From: Poseidonibacter ostreae
GTDB taxonomy: Bacteria; Campylobacterota; Campylobacteria; Campylobacterales; Arcobacteraceae
NCBI RefSeq assembly: GCF_009208075.1
Contig: NZ_WFKJ01000003.1
Span: forward strand, 62,001-126,000
Direction: 5' to 3'
DNA: 64,000 nt
This document shows, piece by piece, positions 38,218 through 47,736 of the stretch (the first letter of the stretch is position 1; the number at the start of each line of letters is the position of its first letter). The notes below the pieces were generated by a model. The model made no database searches, was not told where the DNA came from, and worked only from the letters and a program-made list of their open reading frames with translations. Made by a program: the position numbers and the translations under genes.

Positions 38218-39574
38218 AAGTATATTTAGAGAGTATGATATAAGAGGAATATATCAAAAAGAGTTAAATGAAACAACAGTAAAAAAAATAGCATACTATT
38301 TTGCACAAGAAGTAAAAGCAAAAACACCAGATGCTGGATATATTTCGGTAGGATATGATGCAAGAACTCACTCAGAGCAATTATGTGAATGGTTAATAAG
38401 TGGTATTAATAAAGCAGGTTTAAAAGTTCTAACTATGGGACTGGTTGCTACTCCTGTAAACTACTTCTCAAATTTCACTAACTTTGAAGATAAAAAAACA
38501 TCTGCATCTATCATGATTACTGGATCTCATAATCCTCCTGAATATAATGGTTTTAAAATTACTATAGATAAACAACCATTTTTTGGTGAAGATATTTATG
38601 CTTTAGGTGATACAGTAATACAAAGTGATATTACAATAGAAGATAATATAAAATCAATTGATATCAATGCAAAAGAACAATATATTTCTTATATGATTGA
38701 AAACTTCTCACACTTACAACTTCAAGATAAAAAGTTTATCTTTGATTGTGGAAATGGAGCTGCTGGTTCAGTTCTTCGAGAAATATTAGATGGACTTAAG
38801 TTAAATCATAAAATTATATTTGAAACACCAGATGGTACTTTCCCAAATCATCATCCAGATCCAAGTGATGCACATAATCTAATCGATATTAAAAAAGAAC
38901 TAGATACTAAAGAATATGCTTTAGGATTTGCTTATGATGGTGATGCAGATAGAATAGCAGTACTATCTCCTAAGTATAACTTTAAAGGTGATGTGTTAGC
39001 TATTTTCTTTTCTAGATTTATAGATAATCCTACAGTAATTGGTGAAGTAAAATGTTCACAAGTTATGTATGATATTATAAATACATACGGTACTGCTATT
39101 ATGTATAAAACAGGACATTCAAATCTAAAAGTAAAAATCAAAGAAACAAACGCGTCATTTGCAGCAGAAGTATCAGGACATCTGTTTTTTAATGATAGAT
39201 ACTTTGGTTATGATGATGCTATTTACTCAACACTCCGAGCTTTAGAACTTTTACATAATGGTTTTAACTATGATGAAGAGTATGAAAAACTACCACAACT
39301 TTTTTCAACAGATGAAATAAATATAAATACAACAGAAGAAAAAAAGTTTAAAATAATAGATGATTTAAAAGAAAAACTTTCAAATCCACCAAAAGATTTT
39401 CCTTTAATAAAAGAGATAATAACAGTAGATGGAGTAAGAGTAGTATTTGAAAATGGTTGGGGATTAGTAAGAGCTTCTAATACTACTCCTAAATTAGTTA
39501 CTAGGTTTGAAGCTGATACAAAAGAGAATGCTTTACTTTATCAAAATGTATTGTTGGAATTAATTAGTGAGTAG
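38210..39574 (+). CDS. manB: Phosphomannomutase/phosphoglucomutase
   Basis: Interconverts mannose 6- and 1-phosphate to feed ManC. The 454-aa product has the phosphoserine loop MITGSHNPPEYNG (about residue 103), the metal loop DGDADR, and the C-terminal phosphate-binding segment RASNTTPKLVTRFEA. ATG 38210 follows an AAAAGGA site and gives the usual FREYDIRG opening. An in-frame start further upstream would add residues that overlap manC and have no family match. It overlaps gmm by eight bases. Confidence 0.95.
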   Translation: MPKSIFREYDIRGIYQKELNETTVKKIAYYFAQEVKAKTPDAGYISVGYDARTHSEQLCEWLISGINKAGLKVLTMGLVATPVNYFSNFTNFEDKKTSASIMITGSHNPPEYNGFKITIDKQPFFGEDIYALGDTVIQSDITIEDNIKSIDINAKEQYISYMIENFSHLQLQDKKFIFDCGNGAAGSVLREILDGLKLNHKIIFETPDGTFPNHHPDPSDAHNLIDIKKELDTKEYALGFAYDGDADRIAVLSPKYNFKGDVLAIFFSRFIDNPTVIGEVKCSQVMYDIINTYGTAIMYKTGHSNLKVKIKETNASFAAEVSGHLFFNDRYFGYDDAIYSTLRALELLHNGFNYDEEYEKLPQLFSTDEININTTEEKKFKIIDDLKEKLSNPPKDFPLIKEIITVDGVRVVFENGWGLVRASNTTPKLVTRFEADTKENALLYQNVLLELISE

Positions 39575-40040
39575 TATTCTTTCAATGCAGCAGTTTGAAA
39601 CAGTTGTTAATTTAGCTCCACTAATATCTATAGATTTTATAGTAAGAAATAGTAAAAATAAAATATTACTGGGAAGAAGAATAAATAAACCAGCAAAAGA
39701 TTTTTTATTTACTATAGGTGGAAGAATATACAAAAATGAGAAAATAGAGAATGCAAAGACAAGAATATTAAATGATGAGTTAAACTTAGAGTTTAAAGAT
39801 TTAAATCCAAAGTTTATTGGAATATTTGCACATTTTTATAAAGATAGCTTTTGTGATGATAATATATCAACACATTATGTAAACTTTGCATATGAGATAG
39901 ATATATCTTATATGCAAAACTTACCAAAGAATCAACACAATGATTATGTATGGTTAAGTTTAGATGAGCTTCTTAATTCAGAAGAAGTTCATCAATACGT
40001 TAAAAATTACTTTACAAATAGTAATTGTAATATTAAATAA
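39567..40040 (+). CDS. gmm: GDP-mannose mannosyl hydrolase (Nudix)
   Basis: Gmm hydrolyses GDP-mannose to GDP and mannose and often sits in colanic/fucose-type clusters, where it may balance GDP-sugar pools. The 157-aa product has [12 protein letters not shown], then a modified Nudix box [22 protein letters not shown]. The usual REUXEE core is altered, exactly as in Gmm enzymes that attack carbon rather than phosphorus. The start is GTG at 39567 (overlapping manB); ATG at 39585 is an alternative. It lies between manB and gmd. Confidence 0.85.
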   Translation: MSSILSMQQFETVVNLAPLISIDFIVRNSKNKILLGRRINKPAKDFLFTIGGRIYKNEKIENAKTRILNDELNLEFKDLNPKFIGIFAHFYKDSFCDDNISTHYVNFAYEIDISYMQNLPKNQHNDYVWLSLDELLNSEEVHQYVKNYFTNSNCNIK

Positions 40041-40054
40041 TAAGGAATAAAAAA

Positions 40055-41176
40055 ATGGCAGAACAGAAAGTAGCACTAATAACAGGAATCACAGGACAAG
40101 ATGGATCATATCTTGCAGAATTTCTACTAAAAAAAGGTTATATAGTACATGGATTAAAAAGAAGATCGTCAATGTTTAATACAGACAGAATTGATCACCT
40201 TTACCAAGATCCACATGTTGAAAACCGAAACCTTATTTTACATTTTGGTGATATGACTGATTCTATGAACTTAACTAGAATTATCCAAGAAACTCAACCT
40301 GATGAAATCTATAACCTTGCAGCTATGTCTCATGTTGCTGTATCTTTTGAAACTCCTGAATATGTTGCTAATGCTGATGGAACAGGAACACTTAGAATCC
40401 TTGAAGCTGTTAAATTATTAGGTTTGACTAATAAAACTAGAATATATCAAGCATCTACTTCTGAACTTTATGGAAAAGTACAAGAAACTCCACAAAGTGA
40501 AACTACTCCTTTTTATCCAAGATCTCCATATGCAGTTGCAAAAATGTACGCATACTGGATTACTGTAAATTATAGAGAAGCATATGGAATGTTTGCTTGT
40601 AATGGTATATTGTTTAATCACGAATCGCCAGTTCGTGGTGAAACTTTCGTAACTAGAAAAATTACTCGTGCTGCTTCAAAAATCGCACTAGGATTACAAG
40701 ATAAACTTTACCTTGGAAACTTAGATGCAAAAAGAGACTGGGGACATGCAAAAGATTATGTTCGAATGATGTGGATGATTTTACAAGCTGATGAGCCAGA
40801 AGATTGGGTTATTGCAACTGGACAAACTACAACAGTAAGAGACTTCGTAACAATGGCATTTAAACACGCTGGTATTGAATTAGAATTCAAAGGAACTGGT
40901 GTTGATGAAAAAGCATATGTTGTATCTTGTTCAAATCCTGATTATCAAATCAAAGTAGGAACAAATGTAGTATCTGTTGATCCAAAATACTTTAGACCTA
41001 CAGAAGTTGATTTACTTTTAGGTGACCCTACAAAAGCTGAAACAAAACTTGGTTGGAATAGAGAATATGATTTAAAAACATTAGTAAATGATATGATGCA
41101 ATCAGATCTTAAACTAATGACAAAAGATGTTTACCTTCAAGATGGTGGATATAAAACATTAAGTTACTTTGAATAG
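40055..41176 (+). CDS. gmd: GDP-mannose 4,6-dehydratase
   Basis: Converts GDP-mannose to GDP-4-keto-6-deoxymannose. The 373-aa short-chain dehydrogenase has the nucleotide loop [17 protein letters not shown], the catalytic Thr/Glu in [12 protein letters not shown], and [15 protein letters not shown] with the Tyr/Lys pair. The specific [18 protein letters not shown] and [16 protein letters not shown] motifs of Gmd are present. Length is typical. An AAGGA site precedes the ATG. The next gene, fcl, completes GDP-L-fucose synthesis after an 87-base gap. Confidence 0.97.
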   Translation: MAEQKVALITGITGQDGSYLAEFLLKKGYIVHGLKRRSSMFNTDRIDHLYQDPHVENRNLILHFGDMTDSMNLTRIIQETQPDEIYNLAAMSHVAVSFETPEYVANADGTGTLRILEAVKLLGLTNKTRIYQASTSELYGKVQETPQSETTPFYPRSPYAVAKMYAYWITVNYREAYGMFACNGILFNHESPVRGETFVTRKITRAASKIALGLQDKLYLGNLDAKRDWGHAKDYVRMMWMILQADEPEDWVIATGQTTTVRDFVTMAFKHAGIELEFKGTGVDEKAYVVSCSNPDYQIKVGTNVVSVDPKYFRPTEVDLLLGDPTKAETKLGWNREYDLKTLVNDMMQSDLKLMTKDVYLQDGGYKTLSYFE

Positions 41177-41192
41177 GTGAAAGGCGTTAAGA

Positions 41193-41214
41193 AAAAGTGA
41201 ACTGCTTCACTTTT
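41193..41214 (+). other. Perfect hairpin in the gmd-fcl gap
   Basis: A 9-bp perfect stem (41193-41201 with 41206-41214) with a CTGC tetraloop. Only four T residues end the stem and none follow, so it looks like an attenuator or an RNA-processing or stability element rather than a full terminator. Confidence 0.5.
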
Positions 41215-41236
41215 ATAGACTTGGAACTGGAAATTA

Positions 41237-41251
41237 TATGCCAAAGGCATA
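41237..41251 (+). other. Second hairpin before the fcl ribosome site
   Basis: A 6-bp stem (41237-41242 with 41246-41251) and a three-base loop sit four bases before the GGAGG ribosome site of fcl (41255-41259). It could modulate fcl translation. Confidence 0.35.
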
Positions 41252-41263
41252 ATTGGAGGGATA

Positions 41264-42316
41264 ATGAATAAAAATTCTAAAATATATATAGCAGGACATA
41301 GAGGTTTAGTAGGTTCTGCAATAGTGAAGAATCTTACAACAAAAGGTTATACCAATCTAGTTTACAGAACACATAAAGAACTGGATTTATTATCTCAAGT
41401 TGATGTAGAGAATTTCTTTAAAACAGAACAGCCAGAATATGTAATACTAGCAGCTGCTAAAGTTGGTGGTATTGTTGCAAACAATACCTATAGAGCTGAT
41501 TTCATATATGAAAACCTTCAAATTCAAAATAATGTAATTCATAATGCTTATAAATATGAAGTTAAAAAACTTCTATTTTTAGGATCAACTTGTATCTATC
41601 CTAAAATGGCACAACAACCAATGCCAGAAGATTGTTTATTAACTAGCCCTTTAGAATATACAAATGAACCCTATGCTATTTCTAAAATAGCTGGTATAAA
41701 AATGTGTGAATCATATAACTTACAATATGGTACAAACTTTATATCTGTAATGCCTACAAATCTTTATGGACCAAATGATAACTTTGATTTAGAAAAGTCT
41801 CATGTTCTTCCTGCTTTAATTAGAAAGATACATTGTGCAAAACTTCTAAATGAAAAAAAATATGATGAAGTTATAAAAGATTTAAATGTAAATTCTATTG
41901 AAGTTGCAAAAACATATCTAGAAAGCTTTGGTGTAAATGAAAACTCTGTAGAAATATGGGGATCAGGAAAACCAAGACGAGAGTTTTTATACTCTGAAGA
42001 TATGGCTGATGCTTGTGTGTTTCTTTTAGAAAATAGAGATTTTAAAGATACTTATGAAAAAGATTCAAAAGAAGTTATAAATACTCATATCAATATTGGT
42101 ACTGGTGTAGATATATCTATCAAAGAACTTGCACTGTTAATTCAAGAAGTTGTTGGATTTAAAGGTGTGTTTACTTTTAATGACACTAAGCCTGATGGTA
42201 CTATGGTTAAATTAACTGATCCTTCTAAGCTTCATGGTTTAGGTTGGAAGCATAAGGTTGAACTTAAAGATGGGGTTCGAGCTATGTATAAATGGTATTT
42301 AGTTGGAAAACTATAG
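41264..42316 (+). CDS. fcl: GDP-L-fucose synthase
   Basis: An epimerase-reductase that turns GDP-4-keto-6-deoxymannose into GDP-L-fucose. The 350-aa product has [25 protein letters not shown] and the [16 protein letters not shown] and [15 protein letters not shown] active-site motifs. It is longer than E. coli Fcl (321 aa) because of an insert of about 30 residues after [17 protein letters not shown]; similar inserts occur in Campylobacterota. Start is behind a GGAGGG site. With gmd, manC and manB it forms a full GDP-fucose pathway. Confidence 0.95.
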   Translation: MNKNSKIYIAGHRGLVGSAIVKNLTTKGYTNLVYRTHKELDLLSQVDVENFFKTEQPEYVILAAAKVGGIVANNTYRADFIYENLQIQNNVIHNAYKYEVKKLLFLGSTCIYPKMAQQPMPEDCLLTSPLEYTNEPYAISKIAGIKMCESYNLQYGTNFISVMPTNLYGPNDNFDLEKSHVLPALIRKIHCAKLLNEKKYDEVIKDLNVNSIEVAKTYLESFGVNENSVEIWGSGKPRREFLYSEDMADACVFLLENRDFKDTYEKDSKEVINTHINIGTGVDISIKELALLIQEVVGFKGVFTFNDTKPDGTMVKLTDPSKLHGLGWKHKVELKDGVRAMYKWYLVGKL

Positions 42317-42318
42317 AT

Positions 42319-44334
42319 ATGATAGTGGAAAATAAATATAGAAAGAATATTTTGATTTATGCAATTTGTATTAAATTAATAATATTAATATTATTTTCAT
42401 CTGAATATAATGATTTACTTTTTTATTCATTTTTAACCTCAATATCATTTGAAAACCTTAATCCTTGGCAATATTATATTGAGAATAGTATGAATCTAGA
42501 ATCATTCCCATACCATGGGTTGATGCTTTTTTTACTTGCACCTTTTGCTTTACTAGGAGAGATTATTGGGATGGGCGAAATACTGATAAAAATTCCTTTA
42601 CTTATATCTGACGTAGGAATTTTATTTGTTCTTTTAAAGCTTTTCCCTCATAAAGAAAAAAATATTTACATGTATTATTTTTTAAACCCTATAATACTTT
42701 ATTCTACATATATTCACTCTCAATTAGATATAATTCCCACAGCTTTGCTTTTTGCAAGTGTTTATTTTTTGGCTCTACAAAGACTAAAAATATCTGCATT
42801 ATTTCTAGGCTTTGCACTTGCTACAAAATTTCATGTTATCATTGCTTTGCCATTAATTTTGTTTTATCTTTATAGAAAATTTTATTTTAAGAGTATTTTA
42901 ACATATTTAATAATTTCTATTTTAGTTTTTATCACTTTTGATTTACCCTTTATTTTTAGTGATGGTTTTATTCATATGGTACTTTTTAATCCTAAACAAT
43001 CACTACTTTTTGATACTTTTTATCTTATAGGTTCAGTAAAGATACTACTTCCTGTAGCTGCTATTTGTATGGTTTATTTTCACTTTTTTAATCAAAATAA
43101 AGTCAATGATGATTTATTGTTCTTTTACTTTGGGCTTCTCTTTACTGCTACTATATTCTTCATCTATCCTGGTCCTGCTTGGTATGTGTGGATGATTCCA
43201 TTTGTAACTATCTATTTTATACAAAATCAAAATCAAAGTAAAACGCTCATTTTATATGGTGCTTTTTCTTTTACATATCTTTTATTTTTTATATTCTTTT
43301 ATAAAAGTGAATATCAAGATATGTTATTTTTAGGTAAGGTAATAGACTTTAAAATTCATAATGAAAATTTGCAAAACCTATCATTTACATTATTAGAAGT
43401 CACGCTATTAGCGATTATGTATGCATTTTATAAGCATGGTATCAAAAGTAATTCTATTTATAAAAAACAAACGAACCTAACTATTGGTATTGGTGGAGAT
43501 AGTGGAGTTGGTAAATCAACACTTATTAAAAATCTTGAAAATATATTGGGTGATAAACTGATTCAATTAGAAGGAGATGGTGAGCATAAATGGGAAAGAG
43601 GAGATGAAAACTGGTCAAACTTTACACATCTTGATCCAAAAGCAAATCATATACATAAACAAGCAGAATCGATACTAAGACTCAAAAACAATCAAGAAAC
43701 TTATAGAAATGAGTACGATCATTCAACTGGTAAGTTTACAGAAGCTTTTAAAATTACACCAAAAGAGTTTATAGTTATAGCGGGACTTCATCCATTCTAC
43801 CTGCCAAAACTACGAAAGAACATAGATCTTAAAGTATATATAGACACTGATGAAACACTAAGAAGACATTGGAAAATCATCCGTGATACTAAAAAAAGAG
43901 GTTATTCAGTAGAAAAAATTATAGAGCAAATTGAGACTCGTGTTGAAGATGCTAGGAAATATATCTATCCACAAAAAGAGTTTGCAGACTTAGTTATCAA
44001 ATATTTTTCACTAGAAGAATTTAAACTGGGTGATAAATCTGAAATTATAAACCTTGGCTTAAAGATAACTCTAGATGCAAATATTCATATAGAAGATGTA
44101 TTAGAAAGATTAGATGTAAAAGCTGATTGGGACTATAATGAAGATTTACAATCTCAATATTTAATTTTAAAAGATATACCAAAAGTAGGTTTTGAGGATA
44201 TAGCTATAGATACTATTGAAAATATAACAGAGATTATACCATCAGGAATAATCTGGAGTAGTGGATATGATGGATTACTAGAGCTTATATCTTTAAAAAT
44301 GATAAGTGAAAAACTAAAAGAGGAAAATAGATGA
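42319..44334 (+). CDS. GT-C membrane protein fused to a uridine-kinase-like P-loop kinase
   Basis: A 671-aa fusion. Residues about 1-375 are polytopic, with roughly ten or more hydrophobic segments. They include HSQLDIIPTALLFASVYFLA and GFALATKFHVIIALPLILF, a pattern typical of GT-C glycosyltransferases that use polyprenyl-phosphate sugars. Residues about 386-600 form a phosphoribulokinase/uridine-kinase-like domain: Walker A GGDSGVGKST (392-401), EGDGEHKWERGDENW, AGLHPFYLPKLRKNIDLKVYID and RRHWKIIRDTKKRG. ATG 42319, two bases after the fcl stop, is preferred to an earlier in-frame start that would overlap fcl. It is ATGA-coupled to the HAD gene. I know of no characterised protein with this fusion; the substrate is unknown. 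Confidence 0.72.
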   Translation: MIVENKYRKNILIYAICIKLIILILFSSEYNDLLFYSFLTSISFENLNPWQYYIENSMNLESFPYHGLMLFLLAPFALLGEIIGMGEILIKIPLLISDVGILFVLLKLFPHKEKNIYMYYFLNPIILYSTYIHSQLDIIPTALLFASVYFLALQRLKISALFLGFALATKFHVIIALPLILFYLYRKFYFKSILTYLIISILVFITFDLPFIFSDGFIHMVLFNPKQSLLFDTFYLIGSVKILLPVAAICMVYFHFFNQNKVNDDLLFFYFGLLFTATIFFIYPGPAWYVWMIPFVTIYFIQNQNQSKTLILYGAFSFTYLLFFIFFYKSEYQDMLFLGKVIDFKIHNENLQNLSFTLLEVTLLAIMYAFYKHGIKSNSIYKKQTNLTIGIGGDSGVGKSTLIKNLENILGDKLIQLEGDGEHKWERGDENWSNFTHLDPKANHIHKQAESILRLKNNQETYRNEYDHSTGKFTEAFKITPKEFIVIAGLHPFYLPKLRKNIDLKVYIDTDETLRRHWKIIRDTKKRGYSVEKIIEQIETRVEDARKYIYPQKEFADLVIKYFSLEEFKLGDKSEIINLGLKITLDANIHIEDVLERLDVKADWDYNEDLQSQYLILKDIPKVGFEDIAIDTIENITEIIPSGIIWSSGYDGLLELISLKMISEKLKEENR

Positions 44335-45011
44335 GATATAAAGGATTATTATTAGATATAGACAATACTCTATATGGGTATGATTCAACACACAAAATTG
44401 CAAAAAATAGTGTTCTAGATTATTGTAATAGTAAATTTAATCTTACAAACACAAGTATTGAAGAAGCTTATGATATAGCTAGAAAAAAAGTACATATAGA
44501 GCTAAGTGAAACTGCATCTTCACACAATCGACTTTTATATATTCAAAAGATGTTAGAACATCTAAATATCAATCCACTTGAACATACTCTAGATATTTAT
44601 AACATTTACTGGGATACTTTTTTAGAAAATATGAAACCATTTGATGGAGTGTATGAATTATTAGAGATGTACAAAGGTAAAATTTGTTTAGTTACAGACC
44701 TTACTGCACATATACAGCATAGAAAAGTGCAAAAGTTAGAATTAGATAGATATTGTACAAAAATAGTGACAAGTGAAGAGTCTGGTCGAGAAAAACCACA
44801 TCCTTATATGTTTATGTCTGCATTAGGAAAGCTTGACTTAAAAGCAAAAGATGTCTGCATGATAGGAGATAGCTTAAAGAAGGATATTGTTGGAGCATCT
44901 AGTTTAAACATAAAATCAATTTGGTTAAATAGTGATAAAAAAATAGAAAACTATGATAATACTTTAGTTCAAGAAGTAAAAACATTTAATGAAATATTGG
45001 AGTTGGTATGA
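44331..45011 (+). CDS. HAD superfamily hydrolase
   Basis: A 226-aa soluble phosphatase-type protein with HAD motif I LLLDIDNTLYGYD (nucleophile Asp about residue 8), motif II VTDLTAHI, motif III Lys near REKPHPYMF, and motif IV MIGDSLKKDIVGA. The helical cap (about residues 15-90) places it in subfamily I. Four-base overlaps on both sides tie it to the kinase fusion and the aldolase. It probably dephosphorylates an intermediate of the same pathway; the substrate cannot be read. Confidence 0.85.
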   Translation: MRYKGLLLDIDNTLYGYDSTHKIAKNSVLDYCNSKFNLTNTSIEEAYDIARKKVHIELSETASSHNRLLYIQKMLEHLNINPLEHTLDIYNIYWDTFLENMKPFDGVYELLEMYKGKICLVTDLTAHIQHRKVQKLELDRYCTKIVTSEESGREKPHPYMFMSALGKLDLKAKDVCMIGDSLKKDIVGASSLNIKSIWLNSDKKIENYDNTLVQEVKTFNEILELV

Positions 45012-46078
45012 GTGAAATAAAAGATTTGGTTGAGATATCAAAGTATGCAGGTGAGAGATTTGATCTAGTTCAAGCTGGTGGTGGAAATAGTTCTGTCAAA
45101 TATGACAATGATGAAATGATTATCAAAGCATCTGGTTTTCTGCTTAGTGAGCTAGGTGAAAATAATGGATACTCTAAAGTTGTAACGTCTAAAATAGCAT
45201 CTATTGTAAAAGATCAAACTATAATAAATAGCAAAGATAAAAGAGAAAGAGAGTCTTTAACTTCACAACTTGTAAAAGATTTTACACTAGACAAAGAGAA
45301 TCGTCCATCAATAGAGACACTTTTACACTCATTTTTACATAAATATACTCTTCATACTCATCCTATTGTAGTCAATATGATAGTGATTCAAAAAGATTAC
45401 AAAAATATACTAAAAAGTATTTTTAAAGATAAAAGCATAGCAATAGTTGAGTATAAAACTCCAGGAATAGAACTAGCTTTAGCTCTTGATACAGAGTTAT
45501 CTAACATTGAAACAATTCCAAACATCATATTTTTACAAAATCATGGTTTGATAGTTACATCAAATCATAAAAATGAGATAAAACAGATTACAGAAAATGT
45601 AATAACAAAAATATCTAAATATCTAAATATAGAAATGGATAGATATAAAATGACAAATAGTATCACATATCTTTTAAATGCTATAGAAAAAAATTCAAAC
45701 ATCTCATATTTAAGCGAAGATATTTATTTAAATAATAAATTAAACACAAATAAAGAACTATTTTTTAATACACCATTTTGTCCAGATAGTTTAGTTTACT
45801 GTGGGATAAGTTGTTGTGAAATAGAAAATCTATTTGATATCGAAAGTTTACAAAACTATAAAGAAAGATACTTTGAACTACCAAAAGTAATAAGTTATAA
45901 GCACAATCTGTTCTTCATAGCTCAAAATATAAAAAAGGCAAAAGAAATAGAAGAGGTTTTTAAATTTCATATAATGGTTTTAGAGAAAAATAGGAAAAGA
46001 GATAATAGTTTTTTAGAGATGAAAGAATTAGCATACCTCAGTAATTGGGAAGCTGAAAAATATAGACAGAAAGTATAG
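45008..46078 (+). CDS. Class II aldolase/adducin family protein
   Basis: A 356-aa protein with the fuculose/rhamnulose-type class II aldolase fold. The phosphate-binding loop is QAGGGNSSVKYD (about residues 22-33), the first metal site is LHTHPIVVNMI, and the second His is in FLQNHGLIVTS. The C-terminal third, after about residue 215, extends beyond the usual 210-240-aa enzyme and has two Cys-containing stretches (TPFCPDSLVYCGISCCE). Family members split or epimerise phosphorylated sugars. ATGA overlap with the HAD gene and proximity to a kinase and a nucleotidyltransferase suggest a sugar-building role here. Confidence 0.82.
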   Translation: MSEIKDLVEISKYAGERFDLVQAGGGNSSVKYDNDEMIIKASGFLLSELGENNGYSKVVTSKIASIVKDQTIINSKDKRERESLTSQLVKDFTLDKENRPSIETLLHSFLHKYTLHTHPIVVNMIVIQKDYKNILKSIFKDKSIAIVEYKTPGIELALALDTELSNIETIPNIIFLQNHGLIVTSNHKNEIKQITENVITKISKYLNIEMDRYKMTNSITYLLNAIEKNSNISYLSEDIYLNNKLNTNKELFFNTPFCPDSLVYCGISCCEIENLFDIESLQNYKERYFELPKVISYKHNLFFIAQNIKKAKEIEEVFKFHIMVLEKNRKRDNSFLEMKELAYLSNWEAEKYRQKV

Positions 46079-46089
46079 GAGATAAAATA

Positions 46090-47736
46090 ATGCACATAAT
46101 AGTACCAATGTCAGGAATAGGAAAAAGATTTATAGACGCAGGATATAAAGATCCAAAACCATTGATAGTAATAGATGGTAAACCAATAATAGAACATGTT
46201 TGTAATTTATTTCCAAATGAAACTAAATTTACATTTATCTGTAACTCAAAGCATTTAGCAGAGACAAATATGAGAGAGGTGCTGCTAAGCATAAAACCAA
46301 ATGCAAATATTGTAGAGATACCTAACCATAAAAAAGGTCCAGTTTATGCAGTATCACTTGTAGAAGATTTTATAGAAGATGATGAAGAAGTGATAGTAAA
46401 TTATTGTGACTTTGGTACATATTGGGACTATGCTGACTTTTTAAAACACACTAGAGATAGAGATGCAGATGGAGCGGTTCCATCTTATAAAGGATTTCAT
46501 CCTCATATGTTAGGAAGTACAAACTATGCATTTATGAGAGATGAAAATCAATGGATGCTTGAGATAAAAGAGAAAGAACCATTTACAGACAATCGTATGA
46601 ACGAATACGCTTCAAATGGAACTTATTACTTCAAAAAAGGCTCTTATGTAAAAAAATATTTTAAAGAGCTAATGGATAAAGATATAAATCTTAAAGGTGA
46701 GTTTTATGTATCTCTTATTTATAATCTATTGGTTGATGATGTATTGAAAGTTTCTATTTATGATGTTCAACATATGCTTCAGTGGGGAACACCTCAAGAT
46801 GTTGAAGAGTACAATACTTGGTCAAAATATTTTAGAGATGTTATTGAGGAAAAAGAGAAACCTAAAGCACAAAAAAACAGTATTACCCTTATTCCACTTG
46901 CTGGTCGCGGAAGTAGATTTGCCAAAGTTGGATATAAAGATCCAAAACCTCTTATTGATATTAGTGGTAAGCCGATGATAATACAAGCTGCAAACTCTTT
47001 ACCAAATAGCAAAAAACATATCTTTGTCACACTACAAGAGCATTTATCTAAATATCCTCTAGAAGATACTTTAAAAAATGAATATCCAAACTCTAAAATA
47101 ATCCCAATAGATGAAGTAACAGAAGGACAAGCTATCACTTGTAGTTTAGGATTAAAAGATGTAGATACAAATGCTTCACTTCTTGTAGCAGCTACAGATA
47201 ATGGAATGATATATAATCATGAAAAATATCAAAGTTTAGTAGAAGATAAAAATGCAGATGCAATTATTTTTACATTCCGACATCATGTAAGTAGTAAAAA
47301 TAACCCTCAAATGTACGGATGGGTAAAAACGGATGATAAAGACAATGCAACTGGTGTATCTGTAAAAGTCCCTATTTCTGATAATCCATTTGAAGACCAT
47401 GCGATAGTTGGAACATTTTGGTTTAAAAAAGTTGAGTATTTTAACAAAGCTTTAGAAAAATTATTAGCCAAAGATATAAGAGTAAATGGTGAGTATTATG
47501 TAGATAGCTTAATGGGTGAGCTAATAGAACTAGGACTTAATGTTAAAGTATTTGAAGTAGATGATTATATCTGTTGGGGAACACCTGATGATTATGAAAC
47601 ATTTGTTTATTGGCAAAGTTTTTTTCATAAAGTAGATTGGCATCCATATAGCTTAGAAAAAGACATAACTGTTAATCAAGATAAAATAGAAATACTAAAT
47701 AAAAAATATAGAGCATTTAATCAAGAGAATAGATGA
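46090..47736 (+). CDS. Tandem sugar nucleotidyltransferase
   Basis: A 548-aa protein made of two related nucleotidyltransferase domains. Domain 1 (about residues 1-255) has PMSGIGKRFIDAGYKDPKPLI and a WGTPQDVEEYNTW end. Domain 2 (about 262-548) has PLAGRGSRFAKVGYKDPKPLI and WGTPDDYETFVYW. Both keep the glycine-rich NTP loop and the Lys of PKP, so both may be active, but domain 1 has SGIG where domain 2 has AGRG. It probably makes one or two NDP-activated compounds from the phosphates produced by the preceding kinase/aldolase genes. It is four-base-coupled to the GtrA gene. Confidence 0.8.
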   Translation: MHIIVPMSGIGKRFIDAGYKDPKPLIVIDGKPIIEHVCNLFPNETKFTFICNSKHLAETNMREVLLSIKPNANIVEIPNHKKGPVYAVSLVEDFIEDDEEVIVNYCDFGTYWDYADFLKHTRDRDADGAVPSYKGFHPHMLGSTNYAFMRDENQWMLEIKEKEPFTDNRMNEYASNGTYYFKKGSYVKKYFKELMDKDINLKGEFYVSLIYNLLVDDVLKVSIYDVQHMLQWGTPQDVEEYNTWSKYFRDVIEEKEKPKAQKNSITLIPLAGRGSRFAKVGYKDPKPLIDISGKPMIIQAANSLPNSKKHIFVTLQEHLSKYPLEDTLKNEYPNSKIIPIDEVTEGQAITCSLGLKDVDTNASLLVAATDNGMIYNHEKYQSLVEDKNADAIIFTFRHHVSSKNNPQMYGWVKTDDKDNATGVSVKVPISDNPFEDHAIVGTFWFKKVEYFNKALEKLLAKDIRVNGEYYVDSLMGELIELGLNVKVFEVDDYICWGTPDDYETFVYWQSFFHKVDWHPYSLEKDITVNQDKIEILNKKYRAFNQENR

